Assembly: GCA_002421685.1 (NCBI GenBank) | Contig: DISB01000022.1 | Span: forward strand, 1 to 28,714 | Length of the DNA stretch: 28,714 bases | Direction: 5' to 3' | From: Bacteroidetes bacterium UBA6221 | Lineage (GTDB): Bacteria; Bacteroidota; Bacteroidia; Chitinophagales; Chitinophagaceae | The notes under the pieces: model-generated | Seen by the model: the letters and a program-made list of their open reading frames with translations, nothing else | What the model was told of the DNA's origin: nothing | Database searches by the model: none | Shown: positions 21,718 to 28,714 of the stretch, in pieces | How positions within the stretch are numbered: position 1 is the first letter of the stretch | Layout of the letters: each line of letters begins with the position of its first letter | Program-made: the position numbers and the translations under genes

Positions 21718-23586
21718 ATGTTTCCTGAGTATGATGTAATAGTGGTAGGGGCCGGACATGCCGGTTGTGAGGCAGCAGCAGCGGCAGCCAATATGGGCTC
21801 GAAAGTGATGTTGGTAACCATGAATATGCAGACCATTGCCCAAATGAGTTGCAACCCCGCTATGGGTGGTATTGCCAAAGGGCAGATAGTAAGGGAAATA
21901 GATGCTTTGGGCGGGTATAGCGGTATAGTGAGCGATAAGAGCATGATACAATTCCGTATGTTGAACCGCTCAAAAGGTCCTGGCATGTGGAGCCCGCGTA
22001 CACAAAATGACCGTATGCTCTTTGCCCAACTGTGGCGGGAGATGCTTGAAAATACACCCAACCTGGATTTCTGGCAGGATATGGTGAAAGGTCTTATCGT
22101 TTCACGTGGAACGGTAAAGGGTGTGGTAACTGGTATGGGGCAGGAGATATATGGAAAGACAGTGGTACTGACGAACGGAACCTTCCTGAACGGGGTAATA
22201 CATGTAGGCGAAAAGCAGTTTGGCGGTGGCCGCATGGGTGAAAAAGGGGCGACTGGCATCACGGAGCAACTGGTAGAACTGGGTTTTGAAAGCGCCCGCC
22301 TCAAGACGGGAACACCTCCCCGCGTAGATGGCCGCAGCCTGGACTACTCCAAAATGGAGATACAGGAGGGGGATGAGGAGATAGTAGGCTTTTCGTATTT
22401 ACCTGTAAATAGGATCAAACCGGAACAACAACGCTGCTGCTGGATAACCTATACCAGTAACGAGGTACATGAAATACTGAAAACGGGATTTGAGCAATCG
22501 CCCATGTACCAGGGCAGGATAAAGGGCAGCGGGCCTCGTTACTGCCCGAGCATAGAGGATAAAATCAGCCGCTTTGCGGAGCGTGAACGTCACCAGCTGT
22601 TTGTAGAGCCTGAGGGTTGGAATACGGTAGAGATATATGTGAACGGCTTCAGCACGTCGTTGCCCGAGGATGTACAATTCAAAGCACTGAAAATGGTACC
22701 CGGATTTGAGAACGTTAAGTTCTTCCGTCCCGGCTATGCTATAGAGTACGACTATTTTCCGCCTACACAGCTACAGTTTACATTAGAAACCAAGCTCATC
22801 AGTGGCCTGTATTTTGCCGGGCAGATAAATGGAACTACAGGATATGAAGAGGCCGCCTGCCAGGGCTTGATGGCAGGTATCAATGCGCACCGGAAGGCAC
22901 AGGAGAAAGAACCGGTGGTGCTGAAGCGTAGCGACGCATATATAGGGGTGTTGATAGATGACCTGATTAACAAAGGCACCGACGAACCTTACCGTATGTT
23001 TACCAGCAGGGCTGAGTTCCGCACACTACTCAGGCAGGATAATGCCGACCTGCGCCTCACACCCCTGGGACACGAAATCGGGCTGGCGTCTGATGAACGT
23101 ATGGAGCGCGTGAATGCCAAGATGCAGGATGTGGAAAGGATAAAGAATATACTGGCGGAATACCCTGTAGAGCCAACGGCTGCTAACCCGTTCCTGGAGA
23201 AAATAGGCTCATCGCCCATGACTGAAAAGGGCAGGGCGATGAAGTTGTTGCTGCGCCCCGGCATCAGCCTGAAAGATATGATACAGGAAATACCCGGGCT
23301 GAAAGAAGCCGTAGGGGATTCAGATATTTTGAACCTGGAACAGGCGGAGATACAGGCCAAGTACGATGTGTATATAGAAAAGGAGAAAGAGCTGGTGAAG
23401 AAAATGGCTACCCTGGAAGATATGGTTATTCCGCAATCTTTCAATTATGATAAACTCACTGCCCTATCCGCTGAGGCGCGCCAGAAGTTGGCTAAGATAA
23501 AGCCCGGTACCCTGGGACAGGCCAGCCGTATCAGTGGGGTAAACCCCAGCGATGTGCAGATACTGATGGTGTATATGGGGAGGTAA
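21718..23586 (+). CDS. mnmG: tRNA uridine-5-carboxymethylaminomethyl modification enzyme
   Basis: The 622-residue FAD protein works with MnmE to install the 5-carboxymethylaminomethyl (or aminomethyl) group on the wobble uridine of several tRNAs. The dinucleotide-binding motif VIVVGAGHAGCEAAAAAA opens the protein. The MnmG signatures follow: CNPAMGGIAKGQIVREIDAL, ARLKTGTPPRVDGRSLDYS and GQINGTTGYEEAACQGLMAG. The C-terminal helical domain ends with QASRISGVNPSDVQILMVY. Length is normal. mnmG (gidA) is found beside the chromosome origin in many bacteria, and here it also carries a parS site within codons 128-132. recX follows on the same strand. Confidence 0.97.
   Translation: MFPEYDVIVVGAGHAGCEAAAAAANMGSKVMLVTMNMQTIAQMSCNPAMGGIAKGQIVREIDALGGYSGIVSDKSMIQFRMLNRSKGPGMWSPRTQNDRMLFAQLWREMLENTPNLDFWQDMVKGLIVSRGTVKGVVTGMGQEIYGKTVVLTNGTFLNGVIHVGEKQFGGGRMGEKGATGITEQLVELGFESARLKTGTPPRVDGRSLDYSKMEIQEGDEEIVGFSYLPVNRIKPEQQRCCWITYTSNEVHEILKTGFEQSPMYQGRIKGSGPRYCPSIEDKISRFAERERHQLFVEPEGWNTVEIYVNGFSTSLPEDVQFKALKMVPGFENVKFFRPGYAIEYDYFPPTQLQFTLETKLISGLYFAGQINGTTGYEEAACQGLMAGINAHRKAQEKEPVVLKRSDAYIGVLIDDLINKGTDEPYRMFTSRAEFRTLLRQDNADLRLTPLGHEIGLASDERMERVNAKMQDVERIKNILAEYPVEPTAANPFLEKIGSSPMTEKGRAMKLLLRPGISLKDMIQEIPGLKEAVGDSDILNLEQAEIQAKYDVYIEKEKELVKKMATLEDMVIPQSFNYDKLTALSAEARQKLAKIKPGTLGQASRISGVNPSDVQILMVYMGR
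22099..22112. promoter_or_regulatory. parS site 4 inside mnmG
   Basis: GTTTCACGTGGAAC occurs in frame, encoding V-S-R-G and part of the next Thr codon of MnmG. It is identical to the core of parS site 2. Confidence 0.8.
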
Positions 23587-23591
23587 TTCTC

Positions 23592-23671
23592 CCCTACCCC
23601 TAAAGGGCCCTAAAGGGGGCTATTTTTGCATAAGTCTCAACAAAAAATTTTAAGCCCCTTTAGGGGTTGGG
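23592..23671. repeat. REP-like inverted repeat between mnmG and recX
   Basis: CCCCTAAAGGG (23597-23607) and CCCTAAAGGGGGCT (23608-23621) face AAGCCCCTTTAGGGG (23652-23666) with TTGGGGTA following. They form a long imperfect hairpin around a 30-base AT-rich loop. The element ends directly at the recX start codon. Confidence 0.7.
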
Positions 23672-23673
23672 GT

Positions 23674-24126
23674 ATGTCCGTTAAAGATTCCATCGTCCGC
23701 TACTGCCAATACCAGCCGCGCTGCCACAAAGAGGTGCGTAACAAACTATATGAGCTGGGATGTACCACCCCTGAGGTGGAGAAGCAATTGACAGACCTGG
23801 TACAATCAGGCCTGCTGAACGAAGAAAACTATGCCCGTGCCATAGCCCGTGGTAAGTTCCGCATGAAACAATGGGGCAGGCGGAAAATCGTGGAACAGTT
23901 GAAATCGCAACAGGTATCGGACTACTGCATCAAAAAAGCGTTGACTGAAATAGACGAAGATGAATATCTGCAAACACTGAAATCGCTGGCAGAGAAAAAG
24001 CTGAAAGAACTCAAATCAGAGAGAAATATATTTATTCGGAAGCAAAAGATGTACCGCTACCTGGTGCAGAAGGGCTACGAAAGCGGCCTGGCCAACGAGG
24101 CGATTAACGAAATCGTAAAAAAATAA
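23674..24126 (+). CDS. recX: regulatory protein RecX
   Basis: The 150-residue protein matches RecX, which binds RecA filaments and modulates recombination. It is helix-rich with repeated three-helix units. The visible family features are SIVRYCQYQPRCHKEVRNKL, LLNEENYARAIARGKFRMKQ, WGRRKIVEQLKSQQVSDYC and a final YLVQKGYESGLANEAI. The ATG at 23674 is chosen; the frame extends to a TTG at 23626, but that part is the repeat element and not protein-like. recA is not adjacent, and the gene probably belongs to the mnmG transcript unless the intervening hairpin stops it. Confidence 0.92.
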   Translation: MSVKDSIVRYCQYQPRCHKEVRNKLYELGCTTPEVEKQLTDLVQSGLLNEENYARAIARGKFRMKQWGRRKIVEQLKSQQVSDYCIKKALTEIDEDEYLQTLKSLAEKKLKELKSERNIFIRKQKMYRYLVQKGYESGLANEAINEIVKK

Positions 24127-24177
24127 TTGTAAACAATACACACAGGAATAAGTTATATTTACATAAACCTTTTGGGC

Positions 24178-24570
24178 ATGGTACACCAGGTAACACAGGG
24201 CGTAAGCATCACGGTAGAAACATTTTTTCAGCCGGAGCAATCCAATTCGATGACGAATGAGTACCTCCATGCCTACCGCATCACTATCGAGAATCTCAGC
24301 GCCACTCCCGTTCAGCTCATCAGCAGGCATTGGTATATAGCCGATAGTTATTACGGCACCGAAGTGCGCGAAGTAGTAGGCGAGGGCGTTGTAGGCGAAC
24401 AGCCGATTATTCAGCCCGGTGAATCTTACCAATATATTTCCGCTGCCAACCTCCGCTCAGAGATAGGACGTATGCGCGGCACCTACGAAATGGAGAACCT
24501 TTTCGACAAAACACGTTTCACGGTAAACATTCCCGAGTTTCCGTTAGTAGCTCCGTTTAAGATGAACTGA
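24178..24570 (+). CDS. apaG: ApaG family protein
   Basis: The 130-residue protein is a single ApaG/DUF525 beta-sandwich domain: VSITVETFFQPEQS, YRITIENLSATPVQLISRHW, VVGEQPIIQPGESYQY, GRMRGTYEME. ApaG has been linked to divalent cation efflux phenotypes and to diadenosine tetraphosphate metabolism in enterobacteria, but the molecular function remains uncertain. It appears cytoplasmic. The ATG at 24178 is the natural start; a TTG two codons upstream is in frame. A near-consensus -7 element (TATATTTA, about 24154) would give a short leader. Its stop is two bases from the stop of the convergent YciI-like gene. Confidence 0.93.
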   Translation: MVHQVTQGVSITVETFFQPEQSNSMTNEYLHAYRITIENLSATPVQLISRHWYIADSYYGTEVREVVGEGVVGEQPIIQPGESYQYISAANLRSEIGRMRGTYEMENLFDKTRFTVNIPEFPLVAPFKMN

Positions 24571-24572
24571 TT

Positions 24573-24980
24573 TCATTTAAACACACAATTCTTCGCCGTC
24601 CACCACGGATGAATCTCATAGGCTAATCTCCCTGCCTTAACAGCCGGGTCTGTGTTCAGCAATTCTTTTACCTCTTCTTCTGTGGGGCAATCGAATATGA
24701 ATATTCCCCGCCAGTTGCCGTTGTCGCCAAAAGGGCCGGCAACGACGATCTTACCCATTTCAGCCAGGCGGTTGATATTGGCCATATGCCCGCGTTGTAT
24801 CTCATTGATTACGGCTGTATCGGTTATTTCGCCCCGCCGTTCTCCCTTGGTCAGCATCACGAAGTAGTACTGCTTCATTTCGAAGCCTTCTTCCTTTGGC
24901 GCGGGTTTAGATTCTTTGGTTTGCGCAAGAGCTTGTATTGACGAAAGGCTTAACAATAATATCACGGATATGTACCTCAT
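24573..24980 (-). CDS. exported YciI-like protein
   Basis: The 135-residue protein has a signal peptide (MRYISVILLLSLSSIQALAQ), a charged linker (TKESKPAPKEEGF) and a YciI-type alpha/beta domain (YYFVMLTKGERRG, HMANINRLAEMGKIVVAGPF, GIFIFDCPTEEEVKELLNTD, HPWW). YciI-like proteins are usually small cytoplasmic dimers with a His/Asp active-site-like pair, so export to the periplasm is somewhat unusual though known in Bacteroidota. Substrate and role are unknown. It is distinct from the DGPF protein near 8.5 kb, which lacks a signal peptide. Confidence 0.85.
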   Translation of the reverse strand: MRYISVILLLSLSSIQALAQTKESKPAPKEEGFEMKQYYFVMLTKGERRGEITDTAVINEIQRGHMANINRLAEMGKIVVAGPFGDNGNWRGIFIFDCPTEEEVKELLNTDPAVKAGRLAYEIHPWWTAKNCVFK

Positions 24981-25032
24981 AAATTAATGTTATTAAAAGG
25001 CAATATAATGTCTTTTCACGGCTTTATTTCCG

Positions 25033-25040
25033 TACCTTTG
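25033..25040 (+). promoter_or_regulatory. -7 promoter element TACCTTTG for typA
   Basis: This is a perfect TAnnTTTG, 94 bases before the typA ATG. It gives a leader of about 85-90 bases that contains two inverted repeats. Confidence 0.6.
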
Positions 25041-25054
25041 CGCGCGAATTGGAA

Positions 25055-25116
25055 TACCCTTCCTTTTTTCGTAATAAGAGGAAGGGTAATTTATTTTATA
25101 AAACCCCTATAGGGGT
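25055..25116 (+). promoter_or_regulatory. structured 5' leader of typA
   Basis: A 10-bp stem (TACCCTTCCT at 25055-25064 with 25079-25088) is followed by a 14-bp perfect palindrome, ACCCCTATAGGGGT (25103-25116), ending 18 bases before the ATG. The second structure could affect ribosome access. Confidence 0.45.
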
Positions 25117-25134
25117 AGGAACAGAAGAAGCATT

Positions 25135-26943
25135 ATGAATATACGCAATATAGCTATAATAGCACACGTTGACCACGGTAAAACTACCCTGGTGGACAAA
25201 ATCATTCACGCCACCAAGGTGTTTCGCGACAACCAGGAAACAGGCGAACTGATAATGGATAGTAATGACCTGGAACGCGAAAGGGGTATTACCATTCTAA
25301 GCAAGAATATTTCTGTTGAATACAAGGGGGTGAAAATCAACGTTATTGATACCCCCGGCCACTCCGACTTTGGCGGTGAGGTAGAGCGCGTGTTGAAAAT
25401 GGCGGATGGTGTACTGCTGCTGGTGGATGCATTTGAAGGTCCTATGCCGCAAACGCGTTTCGTACTGCAAAAGGCGTTGGAACTGAACCTGCGCCCTATA
25501 GTAGTTATTAACAAAGTAGATAAACCCAACTGCCGTCCTGACGAGGTACATGACGCGGTATTTGAATTGTTCTTCCAGCTGGATGCTACTGAAGAACAAC
25601 TGAACTTTACGACGCTGTACGGATCTTCAAAACAAGGCTGGTTCAATACTTCATTGACACCTGCAGAAGACATCACGCCGCTGCTGGATACTATACTGGA
25701 GATTGTTCCGGAACCTAAGGTGGAAGAAGGTACACTACAGATGCAAATAACTTCGCTGGACTATTCATCTTTCCTGGGCCGTATAGCCATAGGCCGCGTG
25801 GTGCGTGGTGTGCTGAAAGAAGGTCAGCCGGTGCAGTTGTGCAAACTGGATGGCAGCACAGTGAAGACCAGGATTAAAGAACTGTACACTTTTGAAGGCA
25901 TGGGCAAGAAGAAAGTGACGGAAGTAGCGGCAGGGGATATCTGCGCGATTGTAGGTATCGAGAATTTCCAGATAGGCGAAACGGTAGCGGACTTTGAAAA
26001 TCCTGAGGCTCTGCCCATAATACCTATTGATGAGCCAACGATGAACATGCAGTTCAGTATCAATAACTCACCGTTCTTCGGACGCGAAGGTAAATTCGTG
26101 ACCAGCCGTAACATACGCGACCGCCTGTACAAAGAGCTGGAGAAAAACCTGGCCTTGCGTGTAGCTGATACGGATGATGCGGATAAGTTCCTGGTATATG
26201 GCCGTGGTATTTTGCACCTTTCTGTATTGATAGAAACTATGCGCCGTGAAGGCTTCGAGCTGACAGTAGGACAGCCGCAGGTAATTACCAAAGAAATAGA
26301 CGGCCGCAAATGTGAGCCATATGAAATACTGGTTATTGACGTACCGTCTGAATACAGTGGCAAGGCGATAGACCTGGTAACACAACGTAAGGGCGAGATG
26401 CTGGTGATGGAGAGCAAAGGCGAAATGCAACACCTGGAGTTTGATATTCCATCACGTGGGTTGATAGGGCTGCGTTCCAACATGCTGACCGCTACCGCCG
26501 GAGAAGCTGTAATGGCGCACCGTTTCAGCGAATACAAACCGTGGAAGGGCCCGATACCCGGCCGAAATAACGGTGTATTGATTTCTAAGAACACGGCCAC
26601 AACAACAGGTTATTCAATAGACAAGTTGCAGGACAGGGGTACTTTCTTTATCGATCCGGGAGAGGAAGTGTACGCCGGTCAAATAATTGCCGAGCATATT
26701 AAGCCGGGCGACCTGGTAGTAAATGCCACAGAACCTAAAAAACTGACGAACATGCGTGCCAGTGGTAGCGATGACGCTACACGCATAGCGCCCAAAAAAC
26801 TCATGACTCTTGAAGAATGTATGGAATACATACAACAGGATGAGTGCATAGAGGTAACGCCAAAGAACATCAGGCTTAGAAAAATACAACTGAACGAAGA
26901 AGACAGGAAGAAGTACGAGAAGATGCTGAAGGCAGAAGCCTGA
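25135..26943 (+). CDS. typA: ribosome-associated translational GTPase TypA/BipA
   Basis: The 602-residue GTPase resembles EF-G and LepA and binds the 70S ribosome, aiding large-subunit assembly and growth under cold or other stress. The GTP-binding motifs are intact: AHVDHGKTT (G1), RERGIT (G2), DTPGHSDFGGEVERVL (G3) and NKVDKP (G4). The EF-G-like domains follow, and the C-terminal BipA-specific region contains RGLIGLRSNMLTATAGEAVM and TNMRASGSDDATRIAPKKLM. Length is typical. It has its own promoter and a structured leader, and a terminator follows. Confidence 0.97.
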   Translation: MNIRNIAIIAHVDHGKTTLVDKIIHATKVFRDNQETGELIMDSNDLERERGITILSKNISVEYKGVKINVIDTPGHSDFGGEVERVLKMADGVLLLVDAFEGPMPQTRFVLQKALELNLRPIVVINKVDKPNCRPDEVHDAVFELFFQLDATEEQLNFTTLYGSSKQGWFNTSLTPAEDITPLLDTILEIVPEPKVEEGTLQMQITSLDYSSFLGRIAIGRVVRGVLKEGQPVQLCKLDGSTVKTRIKELYTFEGMGKKKVTEVAAGDICAIVGIENFQIGETVADFENPEALPIIPIDEPTMNMQFSINNSPFFGREGKFVTSRNIRDRLYKELEKNLALRVADTDDADKFLVYGRGILHLSVLIETMRREGFELTVGQPQVITKEIDGRKCEPYEILVIDVPSEYSGKAIDLVTQRKGEMLVMESKGEMQHLEFDIPSRGLIGLRSNMLTATAGEAVMAHRFSEYKPWKGPIPGRNNGVLISKNTATTTGYSIDKLQDRGTFFIDPGEEVYAGQIIAEHIKPGDLVVNATEPKKLTNMRASGSDDATRIAPKKLMTLEECMEYIQQDECIEVTPKNIRLRKIQLNEEDRKKYEKMLKAEA

Positions 26944-26964
26944 TAACAAGTATAACCAACAGTT

Positions 26965-26991
26965 AAACCCCGGCAATACGCCGGGGTTTTT
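26965..26991 (+). terminator. terminator after typA
   Basis: A perfect 10-bp stem (AAACCCCGGC at 26965-26974 with 26980-26989) has a 5-base loop and is followed by a T-run, 22 bases after the typA stop. Confidence 0.9.
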
Positions 26992-27114
26992 GTTTACAGA
27001 AAGCAAACACCAGATGAATAATTCACGTCAATACCATTAAAAAGAAAATAGCAGCCATTCAAATAAAAGAGTGTACGTGTTATTTAAGTATTAAAGCATT
27101 TACGCTATTTTTAT

Positions 27115-28714
27115 ATGCTCAAACTCTTTATGCTCTTGAAAAACCGGATATTTTTTTTCTGTAGTATGCTGATGGCCTCGTCAGCATTATTCACAAATAA
27201 TGCAAAGGCTTCGCACGCAGCAGGTGGTGAATTGGTATATCAATGGAAAAGCGATTCTACCTACACGTTTATTTTTAAATTTTACCGGGACTGTAGCGGC
27301 ATCTCTGAACCACTCACTTTCACTCTTTGCTACCTTGACCAGTGCACCAACCAGGCGGGGAGCGTGACAATGACAAAGATGTCGTCGCTGCCAGGAGGTG
27401 GCACCAATGGTGCACAGGTAGCCACCGGGTGCGCCAACCAGAAGAGCAAATGCGACAGTTCGGGATCTAGTATTCCGGGATATAGAGAGTGGTGGTATAC
27501 TTGCGATATTAAATTGCCGACAGCGTGCAGCAGTTGGAGATTTTCAATAAGTGAATCAGCGAGAAATCCTTCTGCCAATATTATTGCCAATGAGTTTTAC
27601 GTGGAAACTATTCTGAACAATGTGGCGGCTCCCGGCAATTCGTCGCCGGTGTTTTCCGTTAAACCCGTTCCCTATGTTTGCTTAAACCAGCCGTATAACT
27701 ATAACAACGGGGGCGTGGACCCCAACGGTGACTCTATCGCGTTTGAAGTATTAACGCCGCTAACCGGCTCCTGTACTTCTCCCACCAACAGTACTTATCA
27801 GTCAGCCTCTCCGGCATATTCTATTCCAACCAACCCTTTTCAAACCAATAATACGTTCAGCATCAATAGCCTTACCGGGGAACTCAGTTTTACGCCTGCC
27901 TTACAGGGCAGCCACACAGTAGCGGTGCGAGCCAATGAATATCGCAACGGGGTAAAAATTGGTTCCGTAATCCGGGATATCCAGGTGCAGGTGCTGGGCA
28001 CATGTTCGGGCACTAATACAACGCCTACTATTAAAAACGATTCGGCAAGTGTAACGGGCGCCGGTACGTACGCCGGTGGAACGGTGTACGGCACTGCCAC
28101 GTTCCAGTTAACTTTTTGTTTTGATATCAAATCGACAGACACTGCGGCAAACCTTGTGGCAACAGATAACCACAGTATAGCTATGCCCGGTTCTTCTATT
28201 GCTTACACAAATTGGGCTACAGACTCCGTACGGGGCTGCGTGACCTGGACACCCGGCCCCACAGATACCGGGACCAGGGTATTTGTGGTTACAGTAAAAG
28301 ATTCCAACTGCTCATCGGGCAACGTCCCTATAAATTATGCTATAACGGTGCCTGTTTATGTCTGGTCTATGACAACCGCGATAAAAGATACGACAATATG
28401 CGCCGGGCAAAGTGTACCCCTGACTGCAGTAGGTGGTACGGGCTATATCTGGTCGGTGGTATCGGGCGGTGCCCCTATTACGTCGTTAAGTTGTACCGCC
28501 TGTAAATCTCCTGTGGCCACACCTTCGGTCACCACCAGCTATGTGGTCTCGTCCAACAGCGGACAGTCAGGCGGGCTAAATACGGATACGCTTACGGTAA
28601 CGGTGTTGCCGCTACCTGTTGCCGCTGCAACCAGTAACTCGCCGGTATGCCCCGGTGATACGCTGAAGTTATTCGGCAATACGGTTGCGGGCGCTACCTA
28701 CAGCTGGAGCGGCC
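27115..28714 (+). CDS. large secreted adhesin-like protein, N-terminal part (runs off window)
   Basis: An open frame of 533 codons starts at the ATG at 27115 (or 27130) and continues past the right edge. It has a signal peptide with a hydrophobic core (IFFFCSMLMASSALF). The mature start AKASHAAGGELVYQWKSDST, followed by FIFKFYRDCSGI, closely resembles the N-terminal region of large Bacteroidota proteins that end in a gliding-motility-associated (T9SS type B) domain. Many Cys pairs follow. From about residue 420 come Ig/PKD-like units such as DTTICAGQSVPLTAVGGTGY and SNSPVCPGDTLKLFG. It is likely a surface or matrix adhesin; the C-terminal sorting domain is outside the window. A TATTTTTA element (27106-27113) lies so close to the first ATG that the second may be the true start. 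Confidence 0.8.
   Translation, partial: MLKLFMLLKNRIFFFCSMLMASSALFTNNAKASHAAGGELVYQWKSDSTYTFIFKFYRDCSGISEPLTFTLCYLDQCTNQAGSVTMTKMSSLPGGGTNGAQVATGCANQKSKCDSSGSSIPGYREWWYTCDIKLPTACSSWRFSISESARNPSANIIANEFYVETILNNVAAPGNSSPVFSVKPVPYVCLNQPYNYNNGGVDPNGDSIAFEVLTPLTGSCTSPTNSTYQSASPAYSIPTNPFQTNNTFSINSLTGELSFTPALQGSHTVAVRANEYRNGVKIGSVIRDIQVQVLGTCSGTNTTPTIKNDSASVTGAGTYAGGTVYGTATFQLTFCFDIKSTDTAANLVATDNHSIAMPGSSIAYTNWATDSVRGCVTWTPGPTDTGTRVFVVTVKDSNCSSGNVPINYAITVPVYVWSMTTAIKDTTICAGQSVPLTAVGGTGYIWSVVSGGAPITSLSCTACKSPVATPSVTTSYVVSSNSGQSGGLNTDTLTVTVLPLPVAAATSNSPVCPGDTLKLFGNTVAGATYSWSG

Noticed and set aside
21663..22304. 213-aa minus-strand open frame opposite mnmG
   Set aside because: It overlaps the conserved FAD-binding part of mnmG and its promoter; the product is low in complexity.
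26448..26463. CACGTG within typA
   Set aside because: The flanks (CCAT and GGTTG) do not fit parS; a lone CACGTG is expected by chance.
25824..26600. 258-aa minus-strand open frame opposite typA
   Set aside because: The frame is a shadow of the conserved typA codons; the product is Ser/Arg/Pro-rich with no family features.
27594..27607. GTTTTACGTGGAAA, a degenerate parS-like 14-mer in the adhesin gene
   Set aside because: It differs from the local parS core at two positions, including loss of the central CACGTG.
1..28714. tRNA, rRNA, CRISPR arrays, insertion sequences, prophage or defence genes
   Set aside because: I found no convincing tRNA-like fold, repeat-spacer pattern, transposase, integrase or nuclease/defence protein by eye; a tRNA scan and profile search would be needed to exclude small ones.

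Overview
This window looks like chromosomal DNA from a Bacteroidota bacterium, most like the Chitinophagales/Chitinophagaceae. Three things point there. Secreted proteins carry or are expected to carry type IX secretion (T9SS) signals. Phylum-typical families occur, including DUF4293, DUF2480, ECF42 sigma with its YCII partner, and a PID-CTERM-like peptide. At least ten perfect copies of the Bacteroidota -7 promoter element TAnnTTTG sit just upstream of genes. I saw no tRNA, rRNA, insertion sequence, CRISPR array or phage gene.

Left part (1-15.5 kb). It opens with the tail of a T9SS cargo protein and a run of three small membrane or secreted peptides, the first PID-CTERM-like. Aminopeptidase P and a beta-barrel protein follow on the plus strand. 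From 3.1 to 15.5 kb almost everything is on the minus strand: DUF4293, serS, a probable 57-aa gene, an M50/CBS site-2 protease, the three-gene ECF42 module (YCII protein, sigma factor, AhpD-like protein), an HD hydrolase, a YceI lipoprotein, a VOC protein, a response regulator, DUF2480 and a large SurA/PpiD-like foldase. The exceptions are a rhodanese and a DtxR-type regulator. A probable small RNA lies between the HD and YceI genes.

Right part (16-28.7 kb). Most genes are on the plus strand: nadA, a PA-domain T9SS protein, mnmG, recX, apaG, typA and the start of a large adhesin-like protein that runs off the window. An amidohydrolase lipoprotein, a small beta-barrel protein and a secreted YciI-like protein are on the minus strand.

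The most interesting feature is a candidate chromosome origin region. The roughly 500-bp intergenic space at 15.5-16.0 kb, where the dominant gene direction flips, holds six DnaA-box-like 9-mers, one of them perfect. About 5 kb away, upstream of the amidohydrolase, are three ParB-binding parS sites spaced about 40 bp apart, and a fourth lies inside mnmG. DnaA boxes, parS sites and divergent gene polarity together make this a good candidate for oriC plus its segregation centromere, although neither dnaA nor parAB is in the window.

Other points of interest are an in-phase GTTAAC operator array before the HD gene, a terminator that doubles as the last codons of the amidohydrolase, promoters that abut start codons (possible leaderless mRNAs), and a structured typA leader.
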